A stretch of 64,000 bases of DNA, taken from NCBI GenBank assembly GCA_016795485.1, contig JAEUHM010000044.1, forward strand, positions 248,001 through 312,000, given 5' to 3'. Both the position numbers and the translations under genes were made by a program. Below the pieces are notes generated by a model. The model was not told the DNA's origin. It did no database searches and worked only from the letters and a program-made list of their open reading frames with translations. The stretch is from Verrucomicrobiaceae bacterium. GTDB lineage: Bacteria; Verrucomicrobiota; Verrucomicrobiia; Verrucomicrobiales; Verrucomicrobiaceae. Position 1 is the first letter of the stretch. Each line of letters begins with the position of its first letter. Below are positions 32,881 to 40,896 of this stretch, piece by piece.

Positions 32881-33072
32881 GCAGGGGCTCGATGAGTGGC
32901 TGGAACGTCAAGGGTGGATTGGGGATACCGGGATCTCCGGTCCCGAAAACTGTGATACGATTTGCTGACCTGGAAGTGCCCGCTTCCGCTGAAGCTGCTG
33001 CTAGTCCGAAACATGATCCAACTGGCTTATTGGTGGTCAAATGATCCACGGCAGATTATTGAATCCATCCTG
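32881..33072. other. Gap after the REP region, no gene seen
   Basis: About 190 bp between the long repeat and the first membrane-protein gene. It contains a small imperfect hairpin (ACCGGGATCTCCGGT near 32926-32940). Base composition falls to more AT-rich DNA at about 33000. A frame starting at 32962 or 33013 could extend the next gene, but shows no signal peptide or conserved look. Confidence 0.4.
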
Positions 33073-33717
33073 ATGTCCGAAAAAACGCCAACCCAATCGA
33101 ATAGCTCGTCATGTTGTATCCCGTCCGGGATAAAAGCCTTGGTTTCATGGTCATTCACGGGGGTTTTGGCTCACAATCGAACCATTCAGTCTTCCTATTT
33201 TTGGCTGTTCTTTGTTCCTGTCGCCGCGAAGGCGCTGAAAGGCCTTGATCAGAAGTTGGTCTTTCAGATCTTCGATCAGAGTGTGGTTGTGCACCCCCAT
33301 CTTCCATTTAACTGGCTGGCCTTCTTCTTTTCGGCGCTTGCGTTCGCAATCGGCACCGTTCTCTATTTCGCATTCTGCCCACCAGTAACCCGAGATTTCA
33401 GAACTTGGGTTGACTACCGTGATTCAGGACGAGGAGAATGGTATATCCTGGACCAGTTGATTGATCTGCGTCAAATACCAGAAAAGGCAGTCAAAGAATT
33501 AAACGGCACTGTGTCATTCTTGACCACCGGGACCACCTATAGCTGTGCGATCAGTGACAAAGCTGTCGCTACTGTGTTTTGGGTTGTCCGCGATCTACAG
33601 AATCATCGCCGAATCTGTCCGCTCATCTTCACATTCTTGGCATTTCTGCTCGGCACAGTCTTAATTGGGTTTGTCATCATTGAGAATATTCGATTTGTAT
33701 TGAGCTGCCTCATCTGA
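33073..33717 (+). CDS. Orphan membrane protein with a cytoplasmic central domain
   Basis: 214 residues from the ATG at 33073 (MSEKTPTQSNSS); starts at 32962 or 33013 are possible. Three likely membrane segments: SSYFWLFFVPVAAKALKG, WLAFFFSALAFAIGTVLYFAF, and PLIFTFLAFLLGTVLIGFVI. About 80 residues lie between the second and third. The stretch WSFTGVLAHNRTIQSSYFWL reminds me of small uncharacterised membrane proteins in scattered genomic islands; that is memory, not a search. The gene is more AT-rich in third positions than its neighbours, suggesting recent transfer. Function unknown. Confidence 0.7.
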   Translation: MSEKTPTQSNSSSCCIPSGIKALVSWSFTGVLAHNRTIQSSYFWLFFVPVAAKALKGLDQKLVFQIFDQSVVVHPHLPFNWLAFFFSALAFAIGTVLYFAFCPPVTRDFRTWVDYRDSGRGEWYILDQLIDLRQIPEKAVKELNGTVSFLTTGTTYSCAISDKAVATVFWVVRDLQNHRRICPLIFTFLAFLLGTVLIGFVIIENIRFVLSCLI

Positions 33718-33776
33718 TGACGATTGCCTGAGTCTCTAACGGCTTCTCATTTCGGAACCGCCTTTGTCTGTCTGTA

Positions 33777-34145
33777 ATGGATACTTCATTCATTCTCCTT
33801 TTCTTTGGCGGACCCGTCATCGCTATTGTTGGCTTTTTTGCCTGTCTCGTTCCGCACGTTCGCCCACAGCGCTTGAGTCGGACCATTGGAGCGCTTGGAG
33901 TTGCCACCTCGCTGCCCATTGGTGCATCTATCTTAACAAACACAGCTTTCCCGCTGCTGATTCTTCGCCCTGGAACCGTCTTTTTGGGCCTGCTGACGGC
34001 TATCTCGTATCTTGTGCTCAGCCGAAAGCTTGGCTTGCCACTCCGAGAGTCAGCGGCTGCGATGGCATTACTCGTCGCTTCGCTTTGGGATGCAATATCA
34101 CTGGCCATCATAATGACCCCCGGTTTTGGCGGCGCATATTGCTAG
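33777..34145 (+). CDS. Small four-helix membrane protein of unknown function
   Basis: 122 residues, almost all hydrophobic. Segments are FILLFFGGPVIAIVGFFACL, ALGVATSLPIGASILTNTAF, ILRPGTVFLGLLTAISYLVL and ESAAAMALLVASLWDAISLA. No recognised family and no signal peptide. It follows the previous membrane protein by 59 nt in the same direction and shares its lower GC content, so the two may form one transferred unit. Function unknown. Confidence 0.6.
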   Translation: MDTSFILLFFGGPVIAIVGFFACLVPHVRPQRLSRTIGALGVATSLPIGASILTNTAFPLLILRPGTVFLGLLTAISYLVLSRKLGLPLRESAAAMALLVASLWDAISLAIIMTPGFGGAYC

Positions 34146-34233
34146 AAGAAACAAAAATTCAACAAAACGACCTCTAGCCCCGCGAATCAGCCAATCTTCG
34201 TCCCGCGAAGACCCACCCCACTCCCCACGTTTC

Positions 34234-36849
34234 ATGTCCCACATGAAACCATTCCTCGCGCTCTTCCTCTCCCTCACCGCCGCGAACGCAGCAGACCTCA
34301 CCTTGCTCGACGCGGGCAAGACGGACTACCAGATCGTTTTGCCGGATGTGACACCGAGTGCGGCCATCGACGCGAGTCTTCAGCAGACGGCGCGACTGCT
34401 CCAGACGGCGTTTTTGGCGAACAAGGCGGAGATCGCCATTGTGCGTGAAAAGGAGCGGGATGGCTCCAAACCGGCGTTGATGCTCGGGAACACGGATTTG
34501 GCGCTGAAGAGCGGCGTGGAGGTGACGAAGCTGCGGGATTGGAGCTATGTGCAGCGGGTGGTGGGGCGGGATGTGATCCTCGCGGGGAATGATCAGGCCT
34601 CGAAGGCGAAGGTGGAGAATGCGCGGAGGCCGAACTGGGATCGCGTGGGCACGGTGAAGGCGGCGGTGGACTTTGCGCGGGAGTTTCTTGGCGTGCGTTT
34701 CCTGTATCCTGACCTGCCGGGCTACACGCCGGTGAGCGGCGCGGCGAAGATCGACCTCATGAGCTCGCCTGCGATCGAGTTCCTACCGATGAAGACGATC
34801 ACGGTGCCAGACACGCTGAACGTGATGAAAACGCCGCTGCTGCGGGTGAACTCGGCGCATCCAGCGGGCGGTTCGTTTTATGATCTCGCGCACAATCGCT
34901 TCCCGCGTGTGGATGAGCAGTTCGGCGGGCACACGTGGGAGCGGGCGGTGCCGGCGGAGTTGTTTGCGGAGCATCCAGAATACTTCGCGCTGATCAGCGG
35001 CTCGCGTTTGAAGCCGGAGGGCAACGGGCAGTATTGCCTGTCGAACGCCGACGTGCAGGAGCGCATCTACCGTGACCTCGTTTCGCACCTGGAGCGCGGC
35101 TTTGACAGCGTGGATCTCGGCCAGCCGGACGGCTTCCGCGAGTGCCAGTGCGAGAAGTGCGAGGCGCTCTACGGCACGGGCAAGGACTGGTCGGAGAAGA
35201 TCTGGATCTTCAATCGCGAGGTGGCGCAGCGCGTGGAGAAATCGCATCCCGGCGGGCAGATCACGATGATGAGCTACATCCTCACCGCACAGCCGCCGAA
35301 GACGTTCACGAAGTTCCCCGCGAACACCTGCATCATGCTCACCGGCACGAACGAGGAGGACATCGCCCCGTGGCGCGGCATCGAGGTGCCACGCGGCTTC
35401 ACCGGCTACGTCTATAACTGGTGCCCGAACCTCGGCACGCGCTACACGCCGATGCGCACGCCGGGCTACATCGAGTTGCAGGTGCAAAGGCTCGCCGCCG
35501 CGCGCATTCAGTCGCTGTATCGCGACGGCCCCGGCCAGCTCTTTGGCCTCGAAGGGCCGGTGTATTACACCATGGGCCGCATGTTTGATGATCCGGCGAA
35601 CAACCACGCGAAGGACCTCATCCCCGAGTTCTGCGAGGGCGCGTTCCCGGACAAGAGCATCGCCTTCTACATGCGTGCCTTTTACGACGAGCTGTATCAC
35701 GCCATCGCGCTCTACTCCGACCACATCGGCACGCGCACGGATGTGTGGACCTACAAACCGCTGCCCACCGATGCTCGCGGACGCAAAACCGTGCAGGACC
35801 CGTTTCAACTCATCGCCTTTCTCTACACGCCGCGCGTGCTCGCCGCGATGGAGGGCCACCTCGCGCAGTCCGAGCAGCTCGCCCGCACACCGAAGATCAA
35901 AACACGCCTCGCACTCGTCCGCGCCGAGTTTGATTACCTGAAGCACTTCGCGAAGGTCGTGCATCTGCATCAGGCCTGGCAGATGGCACCGGATCAGCCC
36001 TCGCTGCATCGCCTGCTCGATGCCATCGACGCGCGAAACGCCTTCATCGCCACGCTTTACGTCAAAGGGCATCAAAAGGAGTGGAACCATGTCCTCTTCC
36101 CCTTTGCCGGCCACGACGCGAAGCATCTGCAACTCGCCCACGACGGCTACCAGGAGCCGTATGCCAACACCTGCTTCAACTGGGACACGCAAGCCATGCG
36201 CCACGCTCCGCCGCCCGGCCTCAAGAAGCTCACCATCGCCAAAACGACCGCCAAACTCACGCTCGACAGCCCCGAGTGGCAAAACGCCGCCGCGCACGAA
36301 CTCACGCTCCTCCCACCGCTGCACACACTGCCGCGCAAAACGACGATTCGCCTGCTTTACGACACCAACGCCCTCCACATCCGCGCCGAGGCCGAACTGG
36401 GCGATGAAACGAAATTCACCGCCTACAACCGCGACCGCGTTTTGACGAACCAGGAGGCCTTCGATGTCTATCTGGCTCCGAATCCTGCCCAGCCGATGTT
36501 TTACCGCTTCACCCAAGGTGCCAACCCCGCCAGCCGATACGACGCCCTGAACGGTCGCATCACCGACGTCATGGACCCGCGCCACGGCAAGGACGATCCC
36601 ACCTGGAACGGTGACTGGCACAGCGAAACCCGCGTCGATACGAAGACAAAGCGCTGGCACGCGCACCTCGTGATTCCCTTCCAAACTCTCGGTGTCGAAG
36701 CCCCAACCAAAGGCATCACCTGGAAAGCCAACTTCGGCCGCAACCATGCCTTGCCACGCGAAGTCATCGACCGCGCGATTTGGTCCTCCTCACTCACCAT
36801 CACCCGTATGGCAGACACAAGCGTGATGGGCGAGATCGTGTTTGATTGA
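34234..36849 (+). CDS. Secreted DUF4838 protein (putative glycoside-hydrolase-like), first of a tandem pair
   Basis: 871 residues from the ATG at 34234 (MSHMKPFLALFLSLTAANAA, signal peptide). N-terminal region up to about residue 170 resembles the alpha-glucuronidase/hexosaminidase-type accessory domain (ALMLGNTDLALKSG, FAREFLGVRFLYPDLPGYTP). The central DUF4838 domain carries GFRECQCEKCEALYGTGKDW near residue 300, with the CxCxxC motif, and YMRAFYDELYHA later. The C-terminal 200 residues are a sugar-binding-like beta domain (TIRLLYDTNALHIRAEAEL, FRFTQGANPASRYDA-like strand). Codons are strongly GC-ended throughout, which also creates long antisense frames. Family activity is not established; a role in polysaccharide hydrolysis is inferred. 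Confidence 0.88.
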   Translation: MSHMKPFLALFLSLTAANAADLTLLDAGKTDYQIVLPDVTPSAAIDASLQQTARLLQTAFLANKAEIAIVREKERDGSKPALMLGNTDLALKSGVEVTKLRDWSYVQRVVGRDVILAGNDQASKAKVENARRPNWDRVGTVKAAVDFAREFLGVRFLYPDLPGYTPVSGAAKIDLMSSPAIEFLPMKTITVPDTLNVMKTPLLRVNSAHPAGGSFYDLAHNRFPRVDEQFGGHTWERAVPAELFAEHPEYFALISGSRLKPEGNGQYCLSNADVQERIYRDLVSHLERGFDSVDLGQPDGFRECQCEKCEALYGTGKDWSEKIWIFNREVAQRVEKSHPGGQITMMSYILTAQPPKTFTKFPANTCIMLTGTNEEDIAPWRGIEVPRGFTGYVYNWCPNLGTRYTPMRTPGYIELQVQRLAAARIQSLYRDGPGQLFGLEGPVYYTMGRMFDDPANNHAKDLIPEFCEGAFPDKSIAFYMRAFYDELYHAIALYSDHIGTRTDVWTYKPLPTDARGRKTVQDPFQLIAFLYTPRVLAAMEGHLAQSEQLARTPKIKTRLALVRAEFDYLKHFAKVVHLHQAWQMAPDQPSLHRLLDAIDARNAFIATLYVKGHQKEWNHVLFPFAGHDAKHLQLAHDGYQEPYANTCFNWDTQAMRHAPPPGLKKLTIAKTTAKLTLDSPEWQNAAAHELTLLPPLHTLPRKTTIRLLYDTNALHIRAEAELGDETKFTAYNRDRVLTNQEAFDVYLAPNPAQPMFYRFTQGANPASRYDALNGRITDVMDPRHGKDDPTWNGDWHSETRVDTKTKRWHAHLVIPFQTLGVEAPTKGITWKANFGRNHALPREVIDRAIWSSSLTITRMADTSVMGEIVFD

Positions 36850-36901
36850 GATGGGTGCCATGAAGGCCGCAAAACTAAATCCGGCTCGACGTTTCTTCGA
36901 G

Positions 36902-39900
36902 ATGAAAAGCCTCCTGGCCTTCTTCCTCTCCTCCTCCGCACTCGCCCAGACTTTCATCGTCGAAAACGGCCAGCCTTGCGCTGAGATCGTCATCGCGGAA
37001 AAGCCTTCGCGTATGCAGCGCATGGCGGCGCATGAGTTCCGCAATCAGATCGAGAAGATCAGCGGTGCACGCTTGCCCATCGTCACGCAGCCTTCGGGTA
37101 AGGCGGTCAAAGTGTTCATTGGAGCGAGCGATTTGTGCCCGGTGAAGGCTGAGGGTCTCAAAGACGGCGCGTATCGCATCGCCAGCGGCGCAGATTGGAT
37201 GGCGCTTATCGGCGAGGACACGGAGTTTGAGCCCACGGGGCCGTTTGCACGCAACAACAGCGACATCCCGCGCGCGCAGGCCGAGTGGGAGCAGATCGTC
37301 GGTGCACCGTATGGCATGCCGATGCCCGGTTTGTATAAAAACCGCCTCAAACTGCCCGCAGACACCGGCAAGCCCGACGGCGTGCCCACCGCGAAAAACG
37401 AAGCCTTCGAGATCTGGGGCCTCGATGAACGTGGCAGCTTCAATGCCGTTTGCGGCTACCTCCAACGGCTCGGCGCACGCTGGTATCTGCCTGGCGAACT
37501 CGGAGAGGTGCTGCCATCGCTCAAAACTATCGAGCTGCCGAAACTGGATGAAACCGTGCGGCCGGACTTCCGCCTGCGGCAGTTCAATTTCCGCTTCAGC
37601 ACCGCTGGCTACGACACTTCGATGTGGGCCATGCGCCTCGGCACTCGCAACGACGAGCGCCTGCAAATCGCCCACGGCATGGCGACGATGACGAATCGCG
37701 AAGAAGTCTTCGCGAAGCACCCGGAGTGGTTCGCGCTCTACGGCGGCAAGCGCGACTTCCGCCCCGGCGACTCGAAGTGCCAGCTCTGCTACTCGAACGA
37801 CGAGCTCTTTCAGGAAACGCTGCGCTGGGCGCGGGCGCAGCTCGACACGTTTCACTTTGAAGCCGTCTCCATCATGCCGCCGGACGGTTACACCTCCATT
37901 TGCCAATGCGAGAAGTGCAAAGGCAAGGACTCGCCCGAGCGCATCGACCGCGGCCTGCTCAGCGATTATGTGTGGGACTTCGTGAACCGCGTGGCGAAGG
38001 AGATCGCGAAGACGCACCCGAAGGCGAAGGTGCTGAACTGCGCCTACGGTGTTTACACCCTGCCACCGCTGAAGATCGACAAACTGGAGCCGAATGTGCA
38101 GGTCTGCATCGTCGGTGGTCGCAGGCCGCTGAACGTCGCCGCATCGAAAGCCGAAGGCGAGGCCGCGCCTGAGGCCCTGCAAGCCGCGTGGGTGAAAAAG
38201 ACCGACAACCCGCTGCTCATCTTCGAAAACTATCCGTTCACGGATCGCGGCTGGTATCTGCCCGCCTTCAGCGCTCCCGCACTCGTGGACAGCGTGAAAG
38301 CCACAAAGGACAAATCCATCGGCGAGGACATCTGGCTCACCGTGCGGCAGGATTTCGACAAAGTGGGCATCGGCTTCAATCACTTCCTCGTCTATTTCAC
38401 CGCCCGCGCCTACTGGGGCGGCCAGGACGTGAGTGCCGATGCCATGCTGCGTGAGTATTGCCGCCTTTTCTCCGGCCCCGCCGAGCAGGAGATGCACACC
38501 TTCTTCAAAGCCTGCGAAGCGAACTGGCTCGCCAGCGGCGAAGACAAAGCCAAGGCTGATGAAATCCTCGCCCTCTTCGACAAAGCGAAGACGAAAGCAG
38601 ATGCAGAGAGCGTGTTTGGCAAACGCATCGCCCTCATCGACGACTTCCTCAAAGGCCTGCGCATGAAGTCCGTGCAGCTCGGCCAGAAACGCGGCCCCGT
38701 GCCCACCTTGCGGCTCGTGGGCGATGCGAAGGGCGTCGTGATCGATGGCAAACTCGATGACGACTACTGGCAAAAGTGCCCCACCGCCGCCACTGGCCGC
38801 CTGCGTGAACTGCAAACCGGCCGCACGCCCACTTTTGGCACCTCGTTCAAAGCCGGCTGGCAGGCAGGCCACCTCGTCTTCGCCATCCGCTGCGATGAAC
38901 GACGCGGCGACAAGCCCCGCATCACCACCACTCGCGACGACGACCAGGCTGCGTGGCACGGCGATGTCATCGAACTGGAAATCGCCACCGAGACGCACTC
39001 TTACTACTCCATCGCCATCAGCCCCGCCGGGCATGTCGTCGATCTCGACCGCGGCGCACCGCGCAGCCAGTGGTTCACCTGGGATGCGAAAGCGAAGGTC
39101 GCCACGCACATCGCCGATGATCACTGGACCGTCGAGATCAGCCTGCCCGTCACCAGCGATGAAAATGATCCGCTGCATCAGATCATCGGTCGCAAGCCCA
39201 TCGTCAGCCTCCCGTGGCACTTCAACCTCTGCCGCCAGCGCATCCGCGACGACGGCGTGGAGCACAGCGCCTTCTCTCCCACCGGCGCGGAGAGTTTTCA
39301 CGAGCCGATGAAGTTCGCCCGCCTCTACGACGGCAAGTCGCACCAGTTCGACGCCGATCCCAGCGTCACCGATTTTGTCATCGCCTTCCGCGATGCGCAG
39401 CAAAAGCGTGTCCCCGCCGCGCTGCTCGCCCTCGCCGCCGGAAAAGTAACCCCGTTCCAAAAAGCCGCCGCCCTCGAACAAGCCGCCATCTGGGACAAAA
39501 AGGCCACCTTCATTGACCAGATCCCCATCGAAGCCGTCAAGATGACCGCGCAGATGCAGAACCTGCTCGCCAACTTCAAAGCGCCCGAAGTCTTGAAGCA
39601 GTTCGGCACCGAAGACATCACGCAATGGCCCTTCTGGAAGCGTGGTGACGGTTTCCATCATCGCGGCCGCGCCTACTCGATCGCCAAAAACGGCGAAAAA
39701 GCCGAATCCGACCTCAGCGCCGCTTTGGAGTGGATTGGCGATCCACGCACTCGCGAGTCCGTTTTGCTCGTGCAGGCCCAAAACCGCGAATTGAACCTCA
39801 AAAACGACGAAACCGCCCTTCAAGCCTACGAAGCCATCCTCGAAGGCAAAACCCGGATCGGTGGTGCCGATGAATACTCCGCCCTCCAAGGCATCGCCCG

Positions 39901-40033
39901 CATCCAAACGCGAAAAGGCCAGTTCGACGAAGCCTTGAAGACCCTGAACCGCGCCGAACCGGAAAAACTCCAAGGCGTGTGGAAAACGAACTTCGAGAAA
40001 TCCATCGAAGCCGTGAAGCAGGCACGGAAGTAA
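36902..40033 (+). CDS. Secreted DUF4838 protein with CBM9-like and TPR-like C-terminal regions, second of the pair
   Basis: 1043 residues from the ATG at 36902 (MKSLLAFFLSSSALAQTF, signal peptide); an in-frame start at 36842 would overlap the previous gene. The N-terminal part (RMAAHEFRNQIEKISGARLP, then VFIGASD) is the hexosaminidase-type domain. DUF4838 has the CxCxxC motif in SICQCEKCKGKD near residue 334. From about 610 a CBM9-like domain opens with VIDGKLDDDYWQKC and contains HGDVIELEIATETHSYYS. The C-terminal 130 residues have TPR-like helices (ALQAYEAILEGKTRIGGADE, QFDEALKTLNRAEPEKLQG). Paralogous to the gene before it but with more domains. Likely secreted and acting on complex glycans. 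Confidence 0.88.
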   Translation: MKSLLAFFLSSSALAQTFIVENGQPCAEIVIAEKPSRMQRMAAHEFRNQIEKISGARLPIVTQPSGKAVKVFIGASDLCPVKAEGLKDGAYRIASGADWMALIGEDTEFEPTGPFARNNSDIPRAQAEWEQIVGAPYGMPMPGLYKNRLKLPADTGKPDGVPTAKNEAFEIWGLDERGSFNAVCGYLQRLGARWYLPGELGEVLPSLKTIELPKLDETVRPDFRLRQFNFRFSTAGYDTSMWAMRLGTRNDERLQIAHGMATMTNREEVFAKHPEWFALYGGKRDFRPGDSKCQLCYSNDELFQETLRWARAQLDTFHFEAVSIMPPDGYTSICQCEKCKGKDSPERIDRGLLSDYVWDFVNRVAKEIAKTHPKAKVLNCAYGVYTLPPLKIDKLEPNVQVCIVGGRRPLNVAASKAEGEAAPEALQAAWVKKTDNPLLIFENYPFTDRGWYLPAFSAPALVDSVKATKDKSIGEDIWLTVRQDFDKVGIGFNHFLVYFTARAYWGGQDVSADAMLREYCRLFSGPAEQEMHTFFKACEANWLASGEDKAKADEILALFDKAKTKADAESVFGKRIALIDDFLKGLRMKSVQLGQKRGPVPTLRLVGDAKGVVIDGKLDDDYWQKCPTAATGRLRELQTGRTPTFGTSFKAGWQAGHLVFAIRCDERRGDKPRITTTRDDDQAAWHGDVIELEIATETHSYYSIAISPAGHVVDLDRGAPRSQWFTWDAKAKVATHIADDHWTVEISLPVTSDENDPLHQIIGRKPIVSLPWHFNLCRQRIRDDGVEHSAFSPTGAESFHEPMKFARLYDGKSHQFDADPSVTDFVIAFRDAQQKRVPAALLALAAGKVTPFQKAAALEQAAIWDKKATFIDQIPIEAVKMTAQMQNLLANFKAPEVLKQFGTEDITQWPFWKRGDGFHHRGRAYSIAKNGEKAESDLSAALEWIGDPRTRESVLLVQAQNRELNLKNDETALQAYEAILEGKTRIGGADEYSALQGIARIQTRKGQFDEALKTLNRAEPEKLQGVWKTNFEKSIEAVKQARK

Positions 40034-40055
40034 AACCGCGAAACGCCGAAGCAGA

Positions 40056-40085
40056 GTAACCATCTCGCTCCGTCGAGATGGCTAC
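40056..40085. repeat. Hairpin downstream of the DUF4838 pair
   Basis: GTAACCATCTCG (40056-40067), loop CTCCGT, CGAGATGGCTAC (40074-40085): 12-bp stem with one mismatch. No U-tract follows on either strand. It lies between two convergent genes and could be a factor-stabilised terminator or a small dispersed palindrome. Confidence 0.55.
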
Positions 40086-40157
40086 CTTGCTGGCGCACGC
40101 TCCCAGGACAGTGCAGGTTCTCAAGCCCTTTGGTCCCGAGTTGTTTGCACTTCACGT

Positions 40158-40793
40158 TTACACCTGCGCCACCGCTCGAATCGGCGAGCCATCACGTCCG
40201 GCAAAGTTCAGAGGAAAACCCGTGAACATGAACTCACGATCATCAGGGAGTGCATCGAGGTTGGCCAGTGACTCGACGATGACCATCTCCACTTCTTTGG
40301 CGAGCAGGATGTGATGCACTTCAACGTAATCTTTGCTGGGCGTTGGCATGTCCATGCCGATGAGACGAAGTTGGCGTGAGGCTAGGTAACGCGCCGCTTC
40401 CTGGGTCATGGATGGAAACTCAGTGAAAAAGTGATCACTTCCAAACTCACGGAACCATCCTGTATTGAGCAAAATGCGCGCTCCTGGTTGCAATACGGCC
40501 TCGTGATTGGCCAGATCTGCCACATCGATGATATCACCGGCAGTCTTCGGCACCCGGATCATCCTTGCCGGGCCCTGAAACCACTCCAACGGCATTTGAT
40601 CAATCGTCTTGCCGTCATCCAGGAAGTGAAACATCGCGTCGAGATGAGTGCCCTGATGCGTGCCCATCGCCACCTGGGAAACATTGCACTTGGCCGGTGA
40701 CGACGTGGTGTGAAAAGACGTCACGCTGAGCACGGGATCACCTGGAAACGAGGACATGCCGTCCCGAAGAGGATGACTGAGATCAATGAGCAT
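40158..40793 (-). CDS. Cyclase family protein (kynurenine-formamidase-like metal-dependent hydrolase)
   Basis: 211 residues, no signal peptide, cytosolic. It opens with MLIDLSHPLRDGMSSFPGDP, has the metal-binding motif GTHQGTHLDAMFHFLDDG (HxGTHxDxxxHF type) and the C-terminal YVEVHHILLAKEVEMVIVE, all typical of the cyclase family. Members hydrolyse formylkynurenine, isatin or similar amides. Gene context gives no tryptophan pathway, so the substrate is open. Third positions are less GC-rich than in the DUF4838 genes next door. Confidence 0.9.
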   Translation of the reverse strand: MLIDLSHPLRDGMSSFPGDPVLSVTSFHTTSSPAKCNVSQVAMGTHQGTHLDAMFHFLDDGKTIDQMPLEWFQGPARMIRVPKTAGDIIDVADLANHEAVLQPGARILLNTGWFREFGSDHFFTEFPSMTQEAARYLASRQLRLIGMDMPTPSKDYVEVHHILLAKEVEMVIVESLANLDALPDDREFMFTGFPLNFAGRDGSPIRAVAQV

Positions 40794-40896
40794 GTCACGG
40801 GAGTAGACTGGATCAAAATGGCAGGCAAGCAGCGATTGTCAGACAACTGAGACTAGACCGTGCCCCTACCGGCGTATGGTTACCCCTCCTCAAAGT

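Noticed and set aside
36875-40063. A 1062-codon open frame antisense to the second DUF4838 gene (and a 654-codon one at 34783-36747)
   Set aside because: They are mirror frames created by GC-ended codons of the sense genes. The sense products have signal peptides and recognisable domains; the antisense ones have neither.
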